Positions 26,171 to 34,271 are shown, counted from the stretch's first letter. The stretch is DNA of 64,000 nt from Limosilactobacillus sp. WILCCON 0051 (GCF_039955095.1 NZ_CP154878.1:1674001-1738000); one strand, 5' to 3'. Made by a program: numbers and translations. The notes: generated by a model not told the origin, from the letters alone.

Positions 26171-26491
26171 TTAAGACATTTTTATGTCAATATTTTCAGC
26201 ATACTGTTCTTGAATGTCAAGCATGGCATCCAAGAAGGTCTGCATTAAAATCTGGGAATCGTGTCCCGGATCAATAGAGCTGACCTTAAGCAAACCGCCA
26301 TTCGCATGGTCTGCCGTAATCGTGGCAGGCTGCTTGACGACTCTTTCTAAGCCATTGACCGTTGCGATTGCCAAAGCAGAAACCGCAGCACAGACAATGT
26401 CTTGTCCATAATCGCCATGATCGGCATGCCCAGTCATCTCAAACGAAGCTATTCCATGATCCTGATTGGTATGAAAAACCGCGCGAATCAT
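26171..26491 (-). CDS. prp: Ribosomal-processing cysteine protease Prp
   Basis: 106 residues. The catalytic His22 in [12 protein letters not shown] and Cys34 in IVCAAVSAL are present. It removes the N-terminal leader of L27 and is essential where L27 has that leader. It lies between rplU and rpmA, the universal Firmicute arrangement. Confidence 0.95.
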   Translation of the reverse strand: MIRAVFHTNQDHGIASFEMTGHADHGDYGQDIVCAAVSALAIATVNGLERVVKQPATITADHANGGLLKVSSIDPGHDSQILMQTFLDAMLDIQEQYAENIDIKMS

Positions 26492-26503
26492 TGAATCACC
26501 CCA

Positions 26504-26812
26504 TTAAGCGTTGATCGTGTCAATCGTAACCTTAGTGTATGGTTGACGGTGACCCTTCTTGGTGTGGGTGTGCTTCTTTGGCTTGTACTTGAAGGTAACA
26601 ACCTTCTTTTCCTTGCCTTGCTTGTCAACAGTACCTTCAACAGTAGCACCGTCAACAAATGGCGTGCCGACCTTAACGTCGTCGCCGCCTACGAAGATAA
26701 CCTTGTCAAAAGTTACCTTTTCGCCTTCTTTTGCGTCCAGCTTTTCAACGTAGATAGCTTGACCAGCTTCTACCTTGTATTGCTTGCCGCCAGTAACGAT
26801 AATTGCGTACAT
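26504..26812 (-). CDS. rplU: 50S ribosomal protein L21
   Basis: 102 residues, beginning [18 protein letters not shown]. The ATG at 26812 has AAGGAGG upstream. [24 protein letters not shown] and the basic [19 protein letters not shown] end are typical. Binds 23S rRNA. First gene of rplU-prp-rpmA, preceded by a structured leader. Confidence 0.97.
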   Translation of the reverse strand: MYAIIVTGGKQYKVEAGQAIYVEKLDAKEGEKVTFDKVIFVGGDDVKVGTPFVDGATVEGTVDKQGKEKKVVTFKYKPKKHTHTKKGHRQPYTKVTIDTINA

Positions 26813-26827
26813 CAGTTTGTGCACCTC

Positions 26828-26930
26828 CTTAATTTCTAAGACTCGCCGGCCGAGCAGCCGAAGCTTTTAAAACTCGGTTGCGTGCGGTTGTAGTTGTTGG
26901 TTCACAAATACAACGCTAATATCATATCAA
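26828..26930 (-). ncRNA. Probable ribosomal protein L21 leader
   Basis: The minus-strand leader contains a CTCGG/CCGAG pairing and a GC-rich CGGCCGGCGAG segment just ahead of the rplU ribosome binding site, in the position and general form of the Firmicute L21 leader motif. Such leaders are thought to mediate autoregulation by L21. Identified by eye from position and pairing only. Confidence 0.55.
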
Positions 26931-26971
26931 AACATTTTGATCGCGTCAATAAAAATCAGACCAATGCTGAA

Positions 26972-27005
26972 TAAAAAATCACCGTGGCGAAAAGGCCCGG
27001 TGATT
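26972..27005 (-). terminator. Rho-independent terminator
   Basis: AATCACCG/CGGTGATT stem with a T-run on the minus strand, just after the tetR stop codon. Confidence 0.8.
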
Positions 27006-27010
27006 CTCGG

Positions 27011-27646
27011 CTAGATTTCTAATGCGGATTTTACCTTACCATCAAAAAACGAGGTTAAAAGCATTCCCTCACCGCTGAACTGCTGCAGCATCTTCATCAT
27101 ACTTTGCGTCATATAGCGTGGCGTATAGATCATGCCATCCTGCAGCCAGCTTTTGATTACGCCCAGCACGGCAGATGCCAAAAATGAAACCTGCATTTTG
27201 ACTGGAACATCGAAATCGTCAAATTCACTATCCAACTGTTTGGCATATTTCGTTAATTCCTGGCAGAGACGATCATAGAGCTGTGCATAGAAGAAATCAT
27301 TGCGTTCATTATTCAATAAGACATCAAAGACTTCTGCACTGTTTTCAATGCATTGAAAGGCTTCATTTAAAGACAGTACCTGAACTGAGTTGCCAGAAGT
27401 TGAGATCTGACGCTCAACCATAATTTGTGCAAACAGATCATCCAGAATCTCATTCATTGCTGATTTGATAAAGTCGCGTTTGTCCTTGTAATGCAGATAA
27501 AATGTGCCTCGAGTAATATTTGCCGTTTCAGTAATCTTTTGGACGCTGATGTTTTCAAGCTTCTCATGCTTCATCAGATAAACAAGTGCCTTGCGGAGAC
27601 TACTGCGGGTCTTGACTACACGAGGATCAACCTTGCTGCCCGTCAT
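27011..27646 (-). CDS. TetR-family transcriptional regulator
   Basis: 211 residues from the ATG at 27646 (GGAGG ten bases upstream). The helix-turn-helix is ISVQKITETANITRGTFYLHYKDK (about 38-62). The C-terminal part resembles the TetR_C_8-type domain of Bacillota (SFLASAVLGVIKSWLQDGM). Target unknown, since neighbours are ribosomal genes and a tRNA. An imperfect inverted repeat (27754-27797) and a cre-like stretch (about 27733-27748) lie upstream. Confidence 0.9.
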   Translation of the reverse strand: MTGSKVDPRVVKTRSSLRKALVYLMKHEKLENISVQKITETANITRGTFYLHYKDKRDFIKSAMNEILDDLFAQIMVERQISTSGNSVQVLSLNEAFQCIENSAEVFDVLLNNERNDFFYAQLYDRLCQELTKYAKQLDSEFDDFDVPVKMQVSFLASAVLGVIKSWLQDGMIYTPRYMTQSMMKMLQQFSGEGMLLTSFFDGKVKSALEI

Positions 27647-27807
27647 TGGCACTACGCCTCCATTCTTAAAAAAGCTCTTTAGGTTAAAACATGTAGCTGG
27701 TTTACAAACTTGTTCTACCGTTAGATTAAAACGATGTAAGCGCTTTGTCAATAAATTAGACTTCCATTAACATAAAAGGTTTTGCAATGGTCTAATTAAC
27801 TGTGTTA

Positions 27808-27835
27808 TTGACATTTTCGTGGAATATAATATACT
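27808..27835 (+). promoter_or_regulatory. tRNA-Arg promoter
   Basis: -35 TTGACA (27808-27813) and -10 TATACT (27830-27835), 16 bp spacing, 12 bp before the tRNA. Confidence 0.75.
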
Positions 27836-27846
27836 TAATTAGGTCT

Positions 27847-27920
27847 GGGGCAATAGCTCAACTGGATAGAGCATTGGTCTTCTAAACCAAAGGTTGTGGG
27901 TTCGATTCCCACTTGCCCCA
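27847..27920 (+). tRNA. tRNA-Arg (anticodon TCT)
   Basis: 74 nt. Acceptor GGGGCAA/TTGCCCC with discriminator A, D-arm with AGCTCAACTGGATAGAGC, anticodon stem TTGGT/ACCAA with loop CTTCTAA (anticodon TCT), and T-arm GTGGG TTCGATT CCCAC. The CCA end is not encoded. Reads AGA codons. Confidence 0.96.
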
Positions 27921-27995
27921 TATAAGAAGCGTCAAAAATACTGATATAATGGCGTTTTCGATCATATAGACGTCCCAATAGTGTCCTAACGTACT

Positions 27996-28030
27996 AAAAC
28001 GACCGTCATACGACAGTCGTTTTATTTTTT
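27996..28030 (+). terminator. Rho-independent terminator after tRNA-Arg
   Basis: AAAACGACCGTC paired with GACAGTCGTTTT and followed by a T-rich run. It lies 76 bp past the tRNA. Confidence 0.75.
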
Positions 28031-28066
28031 GCGCGGATCATTAATCTCAAGTGTCCATCCAACAAC

Positions 28067-28411
28067 GGCTTTGTGAAGAAATCAAACTCCAAACGATTGT
28101 AGTAGCCAAAATTACCTACTTTATGGGAATTTCAGCCCTAGAGTAGGTAAATGTATATTCAGCCACCTTGACTTTACCTACTTAAAGCATCTTTTCTTCG
28201 GATCGTAGGTAAAAATGTATATTTAAGAGATAATTGGCCCAGACCTACTTTGTGAATTACCTACTATTGCGCATTTTTTATCAAATCATAGGTAATGTTA
28301 GGCTTCCCTAACTCAATATACAATGATTTTTACCTACTTATACATTGATTTTCGCAAAAAGTAGGTAATGATATTTTTGTCATATATATTATGCAGGATT
28401 TTTTGAATAAT
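28067..28411 (+). repeat. Structured dispersed repeat, copy 3 (complete)
   Basis: Four 39-bp TTACCTAC...GTAGGTAA units at 28112-28150, 28174-28212, 28257-28295 and 28330-28368, so unit starts are 62, 83 and 73 bp apart. Compared with copy 2, exactly 10 bp are missing between units 2 and 3. GTTAGG/CCTAAC at 28297-28312 and GCTTTGTGAAG at 28067 are conserved. The right end (TTGCATAA-type on the minus strand) is nearly identical to copy 2. It follows the tRNA-Arg terminator. Confidence 0.92.
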
Positions 28412-28498
28412 CCGGTCTGATAATCTTTGAATATCCCAATAGCTAAGTTGCTTCGAATCATCACCAGCTTCAGATTCTCTGACTGCAGGCATCCCTTC

Positions 28499-28534
28499 GT
28501 CAACCACCATCGACTTTAGCCGATGGTGGTTGAC
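28499..28534 (+). mobile_element. Perfect 14-bp hairpin, possible IS200/IS605-type end
   Basis: GTCAACCACCATCG, 8-nt loop ACTTTAGC, CGATGGTGGTTGAC. The stem with an ACTTTAGC loop and a trailing TTGAC resembles the right-end hairpins of IS200/IS605-family elements. No transposase or tnpB gene is next to it, so it would be a relic. It could also be a terminator, but no T-run follows. Confidence 0.4.
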
Positions 28535-28591
28535 TATCCATAACCGGTTGTTAGAAATTTACCGGCTTGAATTAATGAGCTGCTGGCAGTC

Positions 28592-28708
28592 ATGAAATCT
28601 AAGATTGAGAATTTGACCGCTGTGGCAGTGACTGTCGCTGAAAAATTGCCGATTCACCACTTCATTTGGCATGAATTGATAAAACATCAGCGCCATTTGA
28701 TGTTCTAA
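28592..28708 (+). pseudogene. Short frame, possible gene fragment
   Basis: 38 codons with protein-like composition (MKSKIENLTAVAVTVAEKL then a His-rich end). The frame is open for a few codons upstream of the ATG but has no ribosome binding site. Family not recognised. The rest of 28535-28797 shows nothing else apart from the SDR gene's leader. Confidence 0.25.
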
Positions 28709-28797
28709 AGCCAAATACTCCTGGTTATAATGAAAACATCAATTAGGCAAGACATTTATCAAATTTCCATGTCTCTGTCGGAAAAGGAAGAAAATTC

Positions 28798-29439
28798 ATG
28801 CCCCAAAATACTGCCATCCTTTTAGGCGCGACCGGTGAAGTCGGCGGTCACATTCTACAAGAACTGTTGATGAGCACTCACTACCATAAAATCCATGTCG
28901 TTGGTCGCACTTCCATTAATCAGATTCCCAACCATCCTAAAATCGAAAAATCCATAATTGACTTTGAAATTCCCAGCGTAAACCCCAATATTTTACCAGG
29001 AGCCGATGTTTTCTGCGCAATTGGTACCGGCGATCGGCAGCTGTTTGAAAAAGTGGACTACGGCTATGCGTATAATTTTGCCAAACTCTGTGCCGGCAAG
29101 GTCAGAAGCTTTAACTTAGTTTCCGCAATGGGTGCCAACAGTAAAACTCATTATCACTATCTACAGGTCAAGGGACGGTTGGAAGACGATCTGCTCAAGC
29201 TCGACCTGGGGACTCACCGTTTCTATCGTCCATCCATGCTGATTGCTCCTGCACGTAATGACCTGACCATTAGCGATGCAATCTGGATCAGAATCTTTCA
29301 AGCAATCTCGCCTGTATTGATTGGACCAATGGCAGGATGGAAAGGCATCCGTCCTGCACAGGTTGCCCATGCGATGGTTAAAAATGCCGCAATTGAAAAC
29401 AAGCAGACGGTTTATCTTCATAATGACATGATTGACTGA
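28798..29439 (+). CDS. NAD(P)-binding SDR-like oxidoreductase (HTATIP2/YbjT-like)
   Basis: 213 residues. N-terminal nucleotide-binding motif ILLGATGEVGGHILQ (about 7-21), then NLVSAMGANS and HYLQVKGRLEDDL, where Tyr and Lys follow the atypical SDR pattern (YLQVKG), and the downstream FYRPSMLI. This is the look of HTATIP2-like proteins, whose substrates are mostly unknown. AAGGAAG precedes the ATG. It stands alone. Confidence 0.85.
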   Translation: MPQNTAILLGATGEVGGHILQELLMSTHYHKIHVVGRTSINQIPNHPKIEKSIIDFEIPSVNPNILPGADVFCAIGTGDRQLFEKVDYGYAYNFAKLCAGKVRSFNLVSAMGANSKTHYHYLQVKGRLEDDLLKLDLGTHRFYRPSMLIAPARNDLTISDAIWIRIFQAISPVLIGPMAGWKGIRPAQVAHAMVKNAAIENKQTVYLHNDMID

Positions 29440-29603
29440 TTTCCATTCCGAAACGATTCAAATTGCATGACTCGATACTCATAAAATTCCCTTGTCTTCA
29501 TTGTTTTCTTTAATCTAACAGCAAGACAGGCACATGGTCATTCAAATCCCTGCTTGATAAAGTTTAAGATTTTATTAAGATGTGGTTTTATATTACAAAA
29601 CCA
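29440..29603. other. Start of a 520-bp gap
   Basis: AT-rich sequence after the SDR gene. No gene seen here. The remainder of the gap holds a promoter, a micro-frame and two terminators listed separately. Confidence 0.5.
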
Positions 29604-29632
29604 TTGCAATTTTTAACAAAAGTAACAATAAT
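29604..29632 (+). promoter_or_regulatory. Promoter of a short transcript
   Basis: -35 TTGCAA (29604-29609) and -10 AATAAT (29627-29632), exactly 17 bp apart. With the terminator at 29797-29832 it would define a transcript of about 190 nt. Confidence 0.5.
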
Positions 29633-29668
29633 GAAACATATAGACAATGCTTTTGATGGGATCACAAA

Positions 29669-29737
29669 ATGTTGCCACTCTTTATCATTTCGTTGATTCT
29701 TTCTTTATCTGTAGTTGGTCAAATCTTTTGGCAATAA
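29669..29737 (+). CDS. Hydrophobic micro-peptide (22 residues), tentative
   Basis: MLPLFIISLILSLSVVGQIFWQ, one membrane-spanning segment, encoded between a good promoter and a terminator. The ribosome binding site is weak. Size and hydrophobicity are like type I toxins or membrane micro-peptides, but no family motif is recognised. It may instead be an untranslated small RNA. Confidence 0.3.
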   Translation: MLPLFIISLILSLSVVGQIFWQ

Positions 29738-29796
29738 AATCCCCGCCGCTAAGTCCCATATCTTAACGGCAAGAAGCATCGCCTTTCCTTATCAAC

Positions 29797-29832
29797 AAAA
29801 ACGGCATCCGTCAAATGACGAATGTCGTTTTT
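29797..29832 (+). terminator. Rho-independent terminator
   Basis: AAAAACGGCATCCGTCA with TGACGAATGTCGTTTTT, two mismatches, T-run following. Confidence 0.7.
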
Positions 29833-29916
29833 ATTATCTGAAGAAACAGCTGGTTCCCTGACAAATCGTTTTTTAAAGCATTATAATCAGTGCTGCCTTC
29901 CTTTTGCGGCTCTGCA

Positions 29917-29957
29917 AAAAAACTCGCTAAAGCGTGATATCGGCTTTAGCGAGCTTG
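29917..29957 (-). terminator. Rho-independent terminator after dut
   Basis: CTCGCTAAAGC (29923-29933) with GCTTTAGCGAG (29943-29953) and a T-run on the minus strand. It closes the three-gene operon ending in the dUTPase. Confidence 0.85.
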
Positions 29958-29963
29958 ATTGAC

Positions 29964-30515
29964 TTAATAGTTATCTTCTTGACGCTGAATATTGATCTTC
30001 AGCTTTTCTTCATAGGCTGCCATGATTTCATCTTCGGTAAAGCCAAAATCAACCAGCCCCAGTTTTAAGAACAGATGCCAGGCATGGCGGAAATCTTCTT
30101 GCCGATGACTGAAGTAGCTGCCATACAAGAAGTTTTTGATTGCCAGATATTCCTTGTTCCAATCTGGTACCTTTTCGGCCGGTTTGCCGTTTTTGATCCG
30201 GGTCAGCATTTGCTCATCCAACACGATCAGATGCGTCCACTGCTTTTTGGCGCTAAACAGCAAAAAGAAATTCAGCGCATCAACATATTCCTCTAATACC
30301 GTTTGATGATGCGTCCGGCCGGGAAGCTGTTTTCCTTGATGTTCCTTCCACACCTTGAACCATTCCGCGGCATTGGCAATCTCAGCCAGTTCAACGTCCA
30401 AGGCAGTAAAGACGTTTTGTACGCGAGCTTCGGCACCAAGTTGAATATCATGATCCTCATCCAGCTGCCAGTCAAATTCAATTGATTCGTGCAGCAACTT
30501 AGTAATATCTAACAA
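29964..30515 (-). CDS. Dimeric (all-alpha) dUTP diphosphatase
   Basis: 183 residues. DVELAEIANAAEWFKVWK and LEEYVDALNFFLLF carry the E-x-x-E and E-x-x-D metal ligands of the all-alpha NTP pyrophosphatase fold, dUTPase_2 family. It hydrolyses dUTP to dUMP, keeping uracil out of DNA. Last gene of a minus-strand operon after two genes of unknown function. One base separates it from the preceding stop codon. Confidence 0.85.
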   Translation of the reverse strand: MLDITKLLHESIEFDWQLDEDHDIQLGAEARVQNVFTALDVELAEIANAAEWFKVWKEHQGKQLPGRTHHQTVLEEYVDALNFFLLFSAKKQWTHLIVLDEQMLTRIKNGKPAEKVPDWNKEYLAIKNFLYGSYFSHRQEDFRHAWHLFLKLGLVDFGFTEDEIMAAYEEKLKINIQRQEDNY

Positions 30516-30516
30516 A

Positions 30517-31557
30517 CTAATCTTCCTTTTCTTCTGCTTCTTTTGCTTCAGCCAAATCAGCAGCCGGCTGTTCGATCTGATCAGCTGGCTGGTCAGGCGT
30601 CGTCATCGTCAGGTTTTCCGGCTCATCAGCAGTAAAAATCATTGCATCGGTCCGGACAGCTAAAAATTCACGGTTGTCAAGATACCATTCGCGAACCAGC
30701 GGATAGTGCAGCAAGACGTCAAAAAACGAAACGCGCTCCTCACTGTCTAATACCCGAAAGCTCCATTCCTGGCTGTAGTCATCTGGATCAAAAGCCAATT
30801 GCAGACGGACGTTTTGATCCAACCGCAATTCGGCACCATTGTTTTGTGGCAGGCTCAACAGCATGTAGTCGGTATCCGTAGTCTTGACAAACAGTCGATC
30901 GATAATCGTCAGCGGCAGGTCCGGCTTTTGCAGACGGAACCGCGCGCCATTGCCGGTTTCTAAGATACCCAGATCAATCACGAAGTCCAGCTGTTTTTCC
31001 AGCAGCAGGGCAAACTTGATCATTGGCTGCACCACGGCTTGCAGATCCAGATCACTGAATTTCTGCGTCTGACGCACGATGAAAAAGTCAACCAGTGCCC
31101 GATTGCTGAACTTCAGAATCTGGTGCTTCAAATTCAGATAAAACAGCGGTTCATGATGATGCTGCTCGGCAAAGAAGGCCCCGCCATTACGCGGATCAAT
31201 CTCAAAAGTAAACCGCTCTTGATCTTCCATTGGCGAAATCTTGGCCAGCAGCTGATGGTGAATATCGTTTTCTTCGATTGTCAAGCCAGACTCATTGTTT
31301 AATTCCAGCATCCGCGCCATTAAAAGCAGATAGTAGTCGGCTAGTTGATAATGCTGTGGAAACTTGACAAAGGCATTTTCCAGGCTGAGCCCTTCCAATT
31401 TTTCCGTTGCCGCAAGCAGTTCTTTAGGATCCTTGGTCGAAGTCAGCTGATTAAGCAGAGCCACATAGCGCTGACCAACTTCCAGGCCCTGCGCGATCGA
31501 ATCACTGAGCGAGCGAACGCGATCAGCCGCCGTTGCGATCATTTGATTATTGCTCAT
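30517..31557 (-). CDS. Conserved-looking protein of unknown function
   Basis: 346 residues from the ATG at 31557 (GGGGGTGA upstream). No signal peptide or membrane segment. Mixed alpha/beta composition with a middle that alternates hydrophobic strands (LPLTIIDRLFVKTTDTDYMLLSLP), and an acidic Glu/Ala/Asp tail from about 310. Family not recognised. It overlaps the preceding coiled-coil gene by 11 bp and abuts the dUTPase gene, so the three are made together. Confidence 0.75.
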   Translation of the reverse strand: MSNNQMIATAADRVRSLSDSIAQGLEVGQRYVALLNQLTSTKDPKELLAATEKLEGLSLENAFVKFPQHYQLADYYLLLMARMLELNNESGLTIEENDIHHQLLAKISPMEDQERFTFEIDPRNGGAFFAEQHHHEPLFYLNLKHQILKFSNRALVDFFIVRQTQKFSDLDLQAVVQPMIKFALLLEKQLDFVIDLGILETGNGARFRLQKPDLPLTIIDRLFVKTTDTDYMLLSLPQNNGAELRLDQNVRLQLAFDPDDYSQEWSFRVLDSEERVSFFDVLLHYPLVREWYLDNREFLAVRTDAMIFTADEPENLTMTTPDQPADQIEQPAADLAEAKEAEEKED

Positions 31558-32431
31558 CTGCACTCACCCCCGCTTGCTTGCCGCCAAGGCTCTTAAGATA
31601 GCTGGCATACAGATTCCGGTTGGCCAGTTCAAAGTCCTCAAACGTGCCAAACGTATCAACAATACTCTTTTGTTCATAGCTCAAGATTGTGTTTTCTTTG
31701 GACAGATCCAGGACTACACGCTCATTTTCTTTAATCGTATCAGCCGCTGTCCGTGATTCTTGTTCTTCATCTTCTAACTTACTGATCTGTTCAACGATTA
31801 CCTGCCGTGCTTCACGATTTTTATTGGATTCAAACAAACCGCTGTGTGCACTGGCATCCTTAAGCTGACTCTGCAGTTCGGACCGCTTTTGTTCACGTTC
31901 CTGACGACTGTCAATCAGTTTTTGCAGACGATCGTTTTCACTGGAGATCTGTTCAATGCGATCACTGTTATAACGCTTGTTTTGCTTGCTCAACTCAAAA
32001 GCGCGCGCCAGCTTTTGGTATTCTTCCTGATCAAAGGCAAAGCGGATATTCAGCACGTCTAATTCGCCAAACCGCCGCCGATCCCACCAATTTCCAAAAT
32101 AGATGCGGTAGTGACCAGTCTGGTATTCCTCGTAGTAAAAGAACGGATAGGCCCTGCCCAAATATTGAATCAGGTTGGCACTCAAAAAATTGCTCAACTG
32201 GTCAGCCAGATCATCGACCAGGTTCATTACGCCCTGTTCGTTTGGCTGCTGCTCGCGATGCTCAATTTCAGCAGCATAGCGTTGATTGTCCAGCAATTGA
32301 TATACCTTGCAGTCATCATGATGATCGACCGCGGTTTCCAATTCTTGCAGATACTTGATCTTGACAGCAATTTGCTTATTGATTGCTTGGCTTACATCAA
32401 GCGCACCATTTGTCTGTTCAACATTTGCCAT
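31547..32431 (-). CDS. Coiled-coil protein of unknown function
   Basis: 294 residues. An N-terminal domain (about 1-140) with WDRRRFGELDVLNIRF is followed by a long charged coiled coil (about 140-265; SENDRLQKLIDSRQEREQKR and EQISKLEDEEQESRT). No ATPase motif, signal peptide or membrane segment, so it is not a complete SMC/SbcC protein. Cytoplasmic. First gene of the operon with the unknown gene and dUTPase, which hints at a nucleic acid or nucleotide link (inference). Confidence 0.75.
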   Translation of the reverse strand: MANVEQTNGALDVSQAINKQIAVKIKYLQELETAVDHHDDCKVYQLLDNQRYAAEIEHREQQPNEQGVMNLVDDLADQLSNFLSANLIQYLGRAYPFFYYEEYQTGHYRIYFGNWWDRRRFGELDVLNIRFAFDQEEYQKLARAFELSKQNKRYNSDRIEQISSENDRLQKLIDSRQEREQKRSELQSQLKDASAHSGLFESNKNREARQVIVEQISKLEDEEQESRTAADTIKENERVVLDLSKENTILSYEQKSIVDTFGTFEDFELANRNLYASYLKSLGGKQAGVSADEQ

Positions 32432-32538
32432 AGCTTTAACTCCTTAATTTAATACTGATTTAATCTTAGCGGATTTTTGACAACTTTTAAAGCGATTAAT
32501 CCAGGTAGTTGGAAAATCTTTACCATTGTCGATAACGG

Positions 32539-32603
32539 TTGCAAATTTATCCAGAATGACTATAATATAGTTGTTCGAGTATTACACATATGTGGACTAC
32601 TCG
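32539..32603 (+). promoter_or_regulatory. Promoter and 28-bp palindrome ahead of a small gene
   Basis: -35 TTGCAA (32539-32544), -10 TATAAT (32561-32566), 16 bp apart. Right at the expected start of the transcript lies CGAGTA, TTA, CACATATGTG, GAC, TACTCG (32576-32603), a nested palindrome that can be an operator or a 5-prime RNA hairpin. Confidence 0.65.
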
Positions 32604-32630
32604 AATGTCAAGAAAAGAGGCGAAACTATT

Positions 32631-32762
32631 ATGGCACGTAAGTTGAGTAAGCAAGAACGAAAAGAAATGGCCCGCAAGGCTATGGAAAAGCGTGGCAACA
32701 AAAAGCCTAGTGGTTCAGGCTTCGCTAAGCTGGATGCAGATGCCAAAAAGCTCAGTGAATAG
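32631..32762 (+). CDS. Small basic protein of unknown function
   Basis: 43 residues from the ATG at 32631, preceded by GAGG ten bases upstream. The upstream in-frame extension runs into the palindrome and is not likely translated. Very rich in Lys, Arg and Glu (ARKLSKQERKEMARKAMEKRG), predicted to be one amphipathic helix followed by a flexible tail. Own promoter and own terminator, so a monocistronic small gene. Role unknown, perhaps nucleic acid or ribosome binding. Confidence 0.75.
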   Translation: MARKLSKQERKEMARKAMEKRGNKKPSGSGFAKLDADAKKLSE

Positions 32763-32783
32763 TTTTTGTCACGATTCTGATTT

Positions 32784-32819
32784 AAAAAACGCAGCGTCAC
32801 TTGCAACGCTGCGTTTTTT
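32784..32819 (+). terminator. Rho-independent terminator of the small basic protein gene
   Basis: AAAAAACGCAGCGT/ACGCTGCGTTTTTT, strong stem with T-run. Confidence 0.9.
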
Positions 32820-32832
32820 TCGTCGCTAAAAT

Positions 32833-32862
32833 AAAAAGACCTGCAGCTTGGCAGGCCTCTTT
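32833..32862 (-). terminator. Rho-independent terminator of glnA
   Basis: AAAGACCTGC with GCAGGCCTCTTT around AGCTTG, followed on the minus strand by a T-rich tract. 13 bp after the glnA stop. Confidence 0.75.
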
Positions 32863-32875
32863 GGCAAAACACAAA

Positions 32876-34219
32876 TTAGTATTGGAGCATGTACTTTTCA
32901 CGTTCCCAGTCAGAAACGTGTTGACGGTAACCATCGTATTCACGCGTCTTGGCCTCAAAGAAGTTCGTGTAGAGGTGTTCGCCCATTGATTCACGAACGA
33001 CTTCATCAGCACGCAGACTCTTCAAAGCATTGTGCAGGTTGGATGGCAGATCCTCAATGCCCTTGGCTTCACGTTCTTCTGGCGTCATCATGTAGATGTT
33101 TTCCGTAACTTCCTTCATTGGCGTCAGGTTGTTGCGCAGACCGTCCAGACCGGCTTCCAAAATAGCAGCAATTGCCAGGTATGGGTTAGCCGTGCAGTCA
33201 ACGGAACGCATTTCAACCCGCGTTCCCATCTTGCGGTCGTCTGGGATCCGAATCAATGGTGAACGGTTGGATGCAGACCAGGCAACGTAAACCGGTGCTT
33301 CATAGCCTGGTACCAGACGCTTGTAGGAGTTGACGGTTGGGTTGCAGACTGCCGTCAGTGCGCGAGCGTGCTTCAAGATACCAGCCAGGAAGTGGTAGGC
33401 CGTATCAGACAATTGCAGTTCGCCCTTTTCATCGTAGAAGGCGTTGTTGCCGTCCTTGTCAAACAGCGACATGTTGGTGTGCATCCCAGAACCGTTGATG
33501 CCAGACAATGGCTTTGGCATAAACGTGGCGTGCAGACCATGCTTTTTAGCAACTGACTTAACAACGAACTTGAACGTTTGAATGTTGTCAGCAGCTTCCA
33601 GAGCATTAGCGTACTTAAAGTCGACTTCGTGTTGGCCAGGAGCAACTTCATGGTGAGCAGCCTCAACGTCAAAGCCCATCTTTTCCAGTGCCAAAACGAT
33701 GTCGCGACGGCAGTTTTCACCAGCATCGGCAGGTTCCATGTCAAAGTAGTTTTCGTTGTCGTTTACTTCAGTCGTTGGATTGCCCTTTTCATCAGTCTTG
33801 AACAAGAAGAATTCTGGTTCTGGACCGATGTTGAATGAAGTAAAGCCTGCCTTCTTCATGTCGTCTAAAACGCGGATCAGGTTGTTGCGTGGGTCACCAG
33901 CAAATGGCGTGCCATCAGTCATGTGCACGCTGCAGATCACGCGGGCTACCTTACCGTGTTCCTCACCCCAAGGAAAGACCAGCCAAGTTGACATGTCAGG
34001 GTAGAGGTACATGTCACTTTCATTGATGCGGACAAAGCCGTCAATTGAAGAGCCATCAAACATCATCTTGTTGTTCATCAGCTTGTCTAATTGGCTGACA
34101 GGCAGGTCCACGCTCTTAGTCGTACCAAACAGATCTGAGAACATTACCCGCAGAAAATGAACGTTTTCCTTTTCAACCAATTCATGAACTTCTTCTTTAG
34201 TGAATACGTGTTTTGCCAT
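32876..34219 (-). CDS. glnA: Glutamine synthetase type I
   Basis: 447 residues from the ATG at 34219 (AAGGA upstream), the length of the Firmicute GSI-alpha form. DGSSIDGF, the Glu ligands in [10 protein letters not shown], the HTNMSL histidine, and NRSPLIRIP near the active site are visible. There is no adenylylation-type extension. It makes glutamine from glutamate, ammonia and ATP. glnR is not adjacent here, unlike the common arrangement. A 7+7 bp inverted repeat lies 50-70 bp upstream. Confidence 0.97.
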   Translation of the reverse strand: MAKHVFTKEEVHELVEKENVHFLRVMFSDLFGTTKSVDLPVSQLDKLMNNKMMFDGSSIDGFVRINESDMYLYPDMSTWLVFPWGEEHGKVARVICSVHMTDGTPFAGDPRNNLIRVLDDMKKAGFTSFNIGPEPEFFLFKTDEKGNPTTEVNDNENYFDMEPADAGENCRRDIVLALEKMGFDVEAAHHEVAPGQHEVDFKYANALEAADNIQTFKFVVKSVAKKHGLHATFMPKPLSGINGSGMHTNMSLFDKDGNNAFYDEKGELQLSDTAYHFLAGILKHARALTAVCNPTVNSYKRLVPGYEAPVYVAWSASNRSPLIRIPDDRKMGTRVEMRSVDCTANPYLAIAAILEAGLDGLRNNLTPMKEVTENIYMMTPEEREAKGIEDLPSNLHNALKSLRADEVVRESMGEHLYTNFFEAKTREYDGYRQHVSDWEREKYMLQY

Positions 34220-34271
34220 TTTATTCCATTCCTTCCACAATTGCTACTTCACAACTAGTTTCAGATGGCTA

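Noticed and set aside
27847..28070. Prophage attachment site at the tRNA-Arg 3-prime end
   Set aside because: No second copy of the tRNA 3-prime end and no integrase gene in the window. The downstream AT-rich stretch is not enough.
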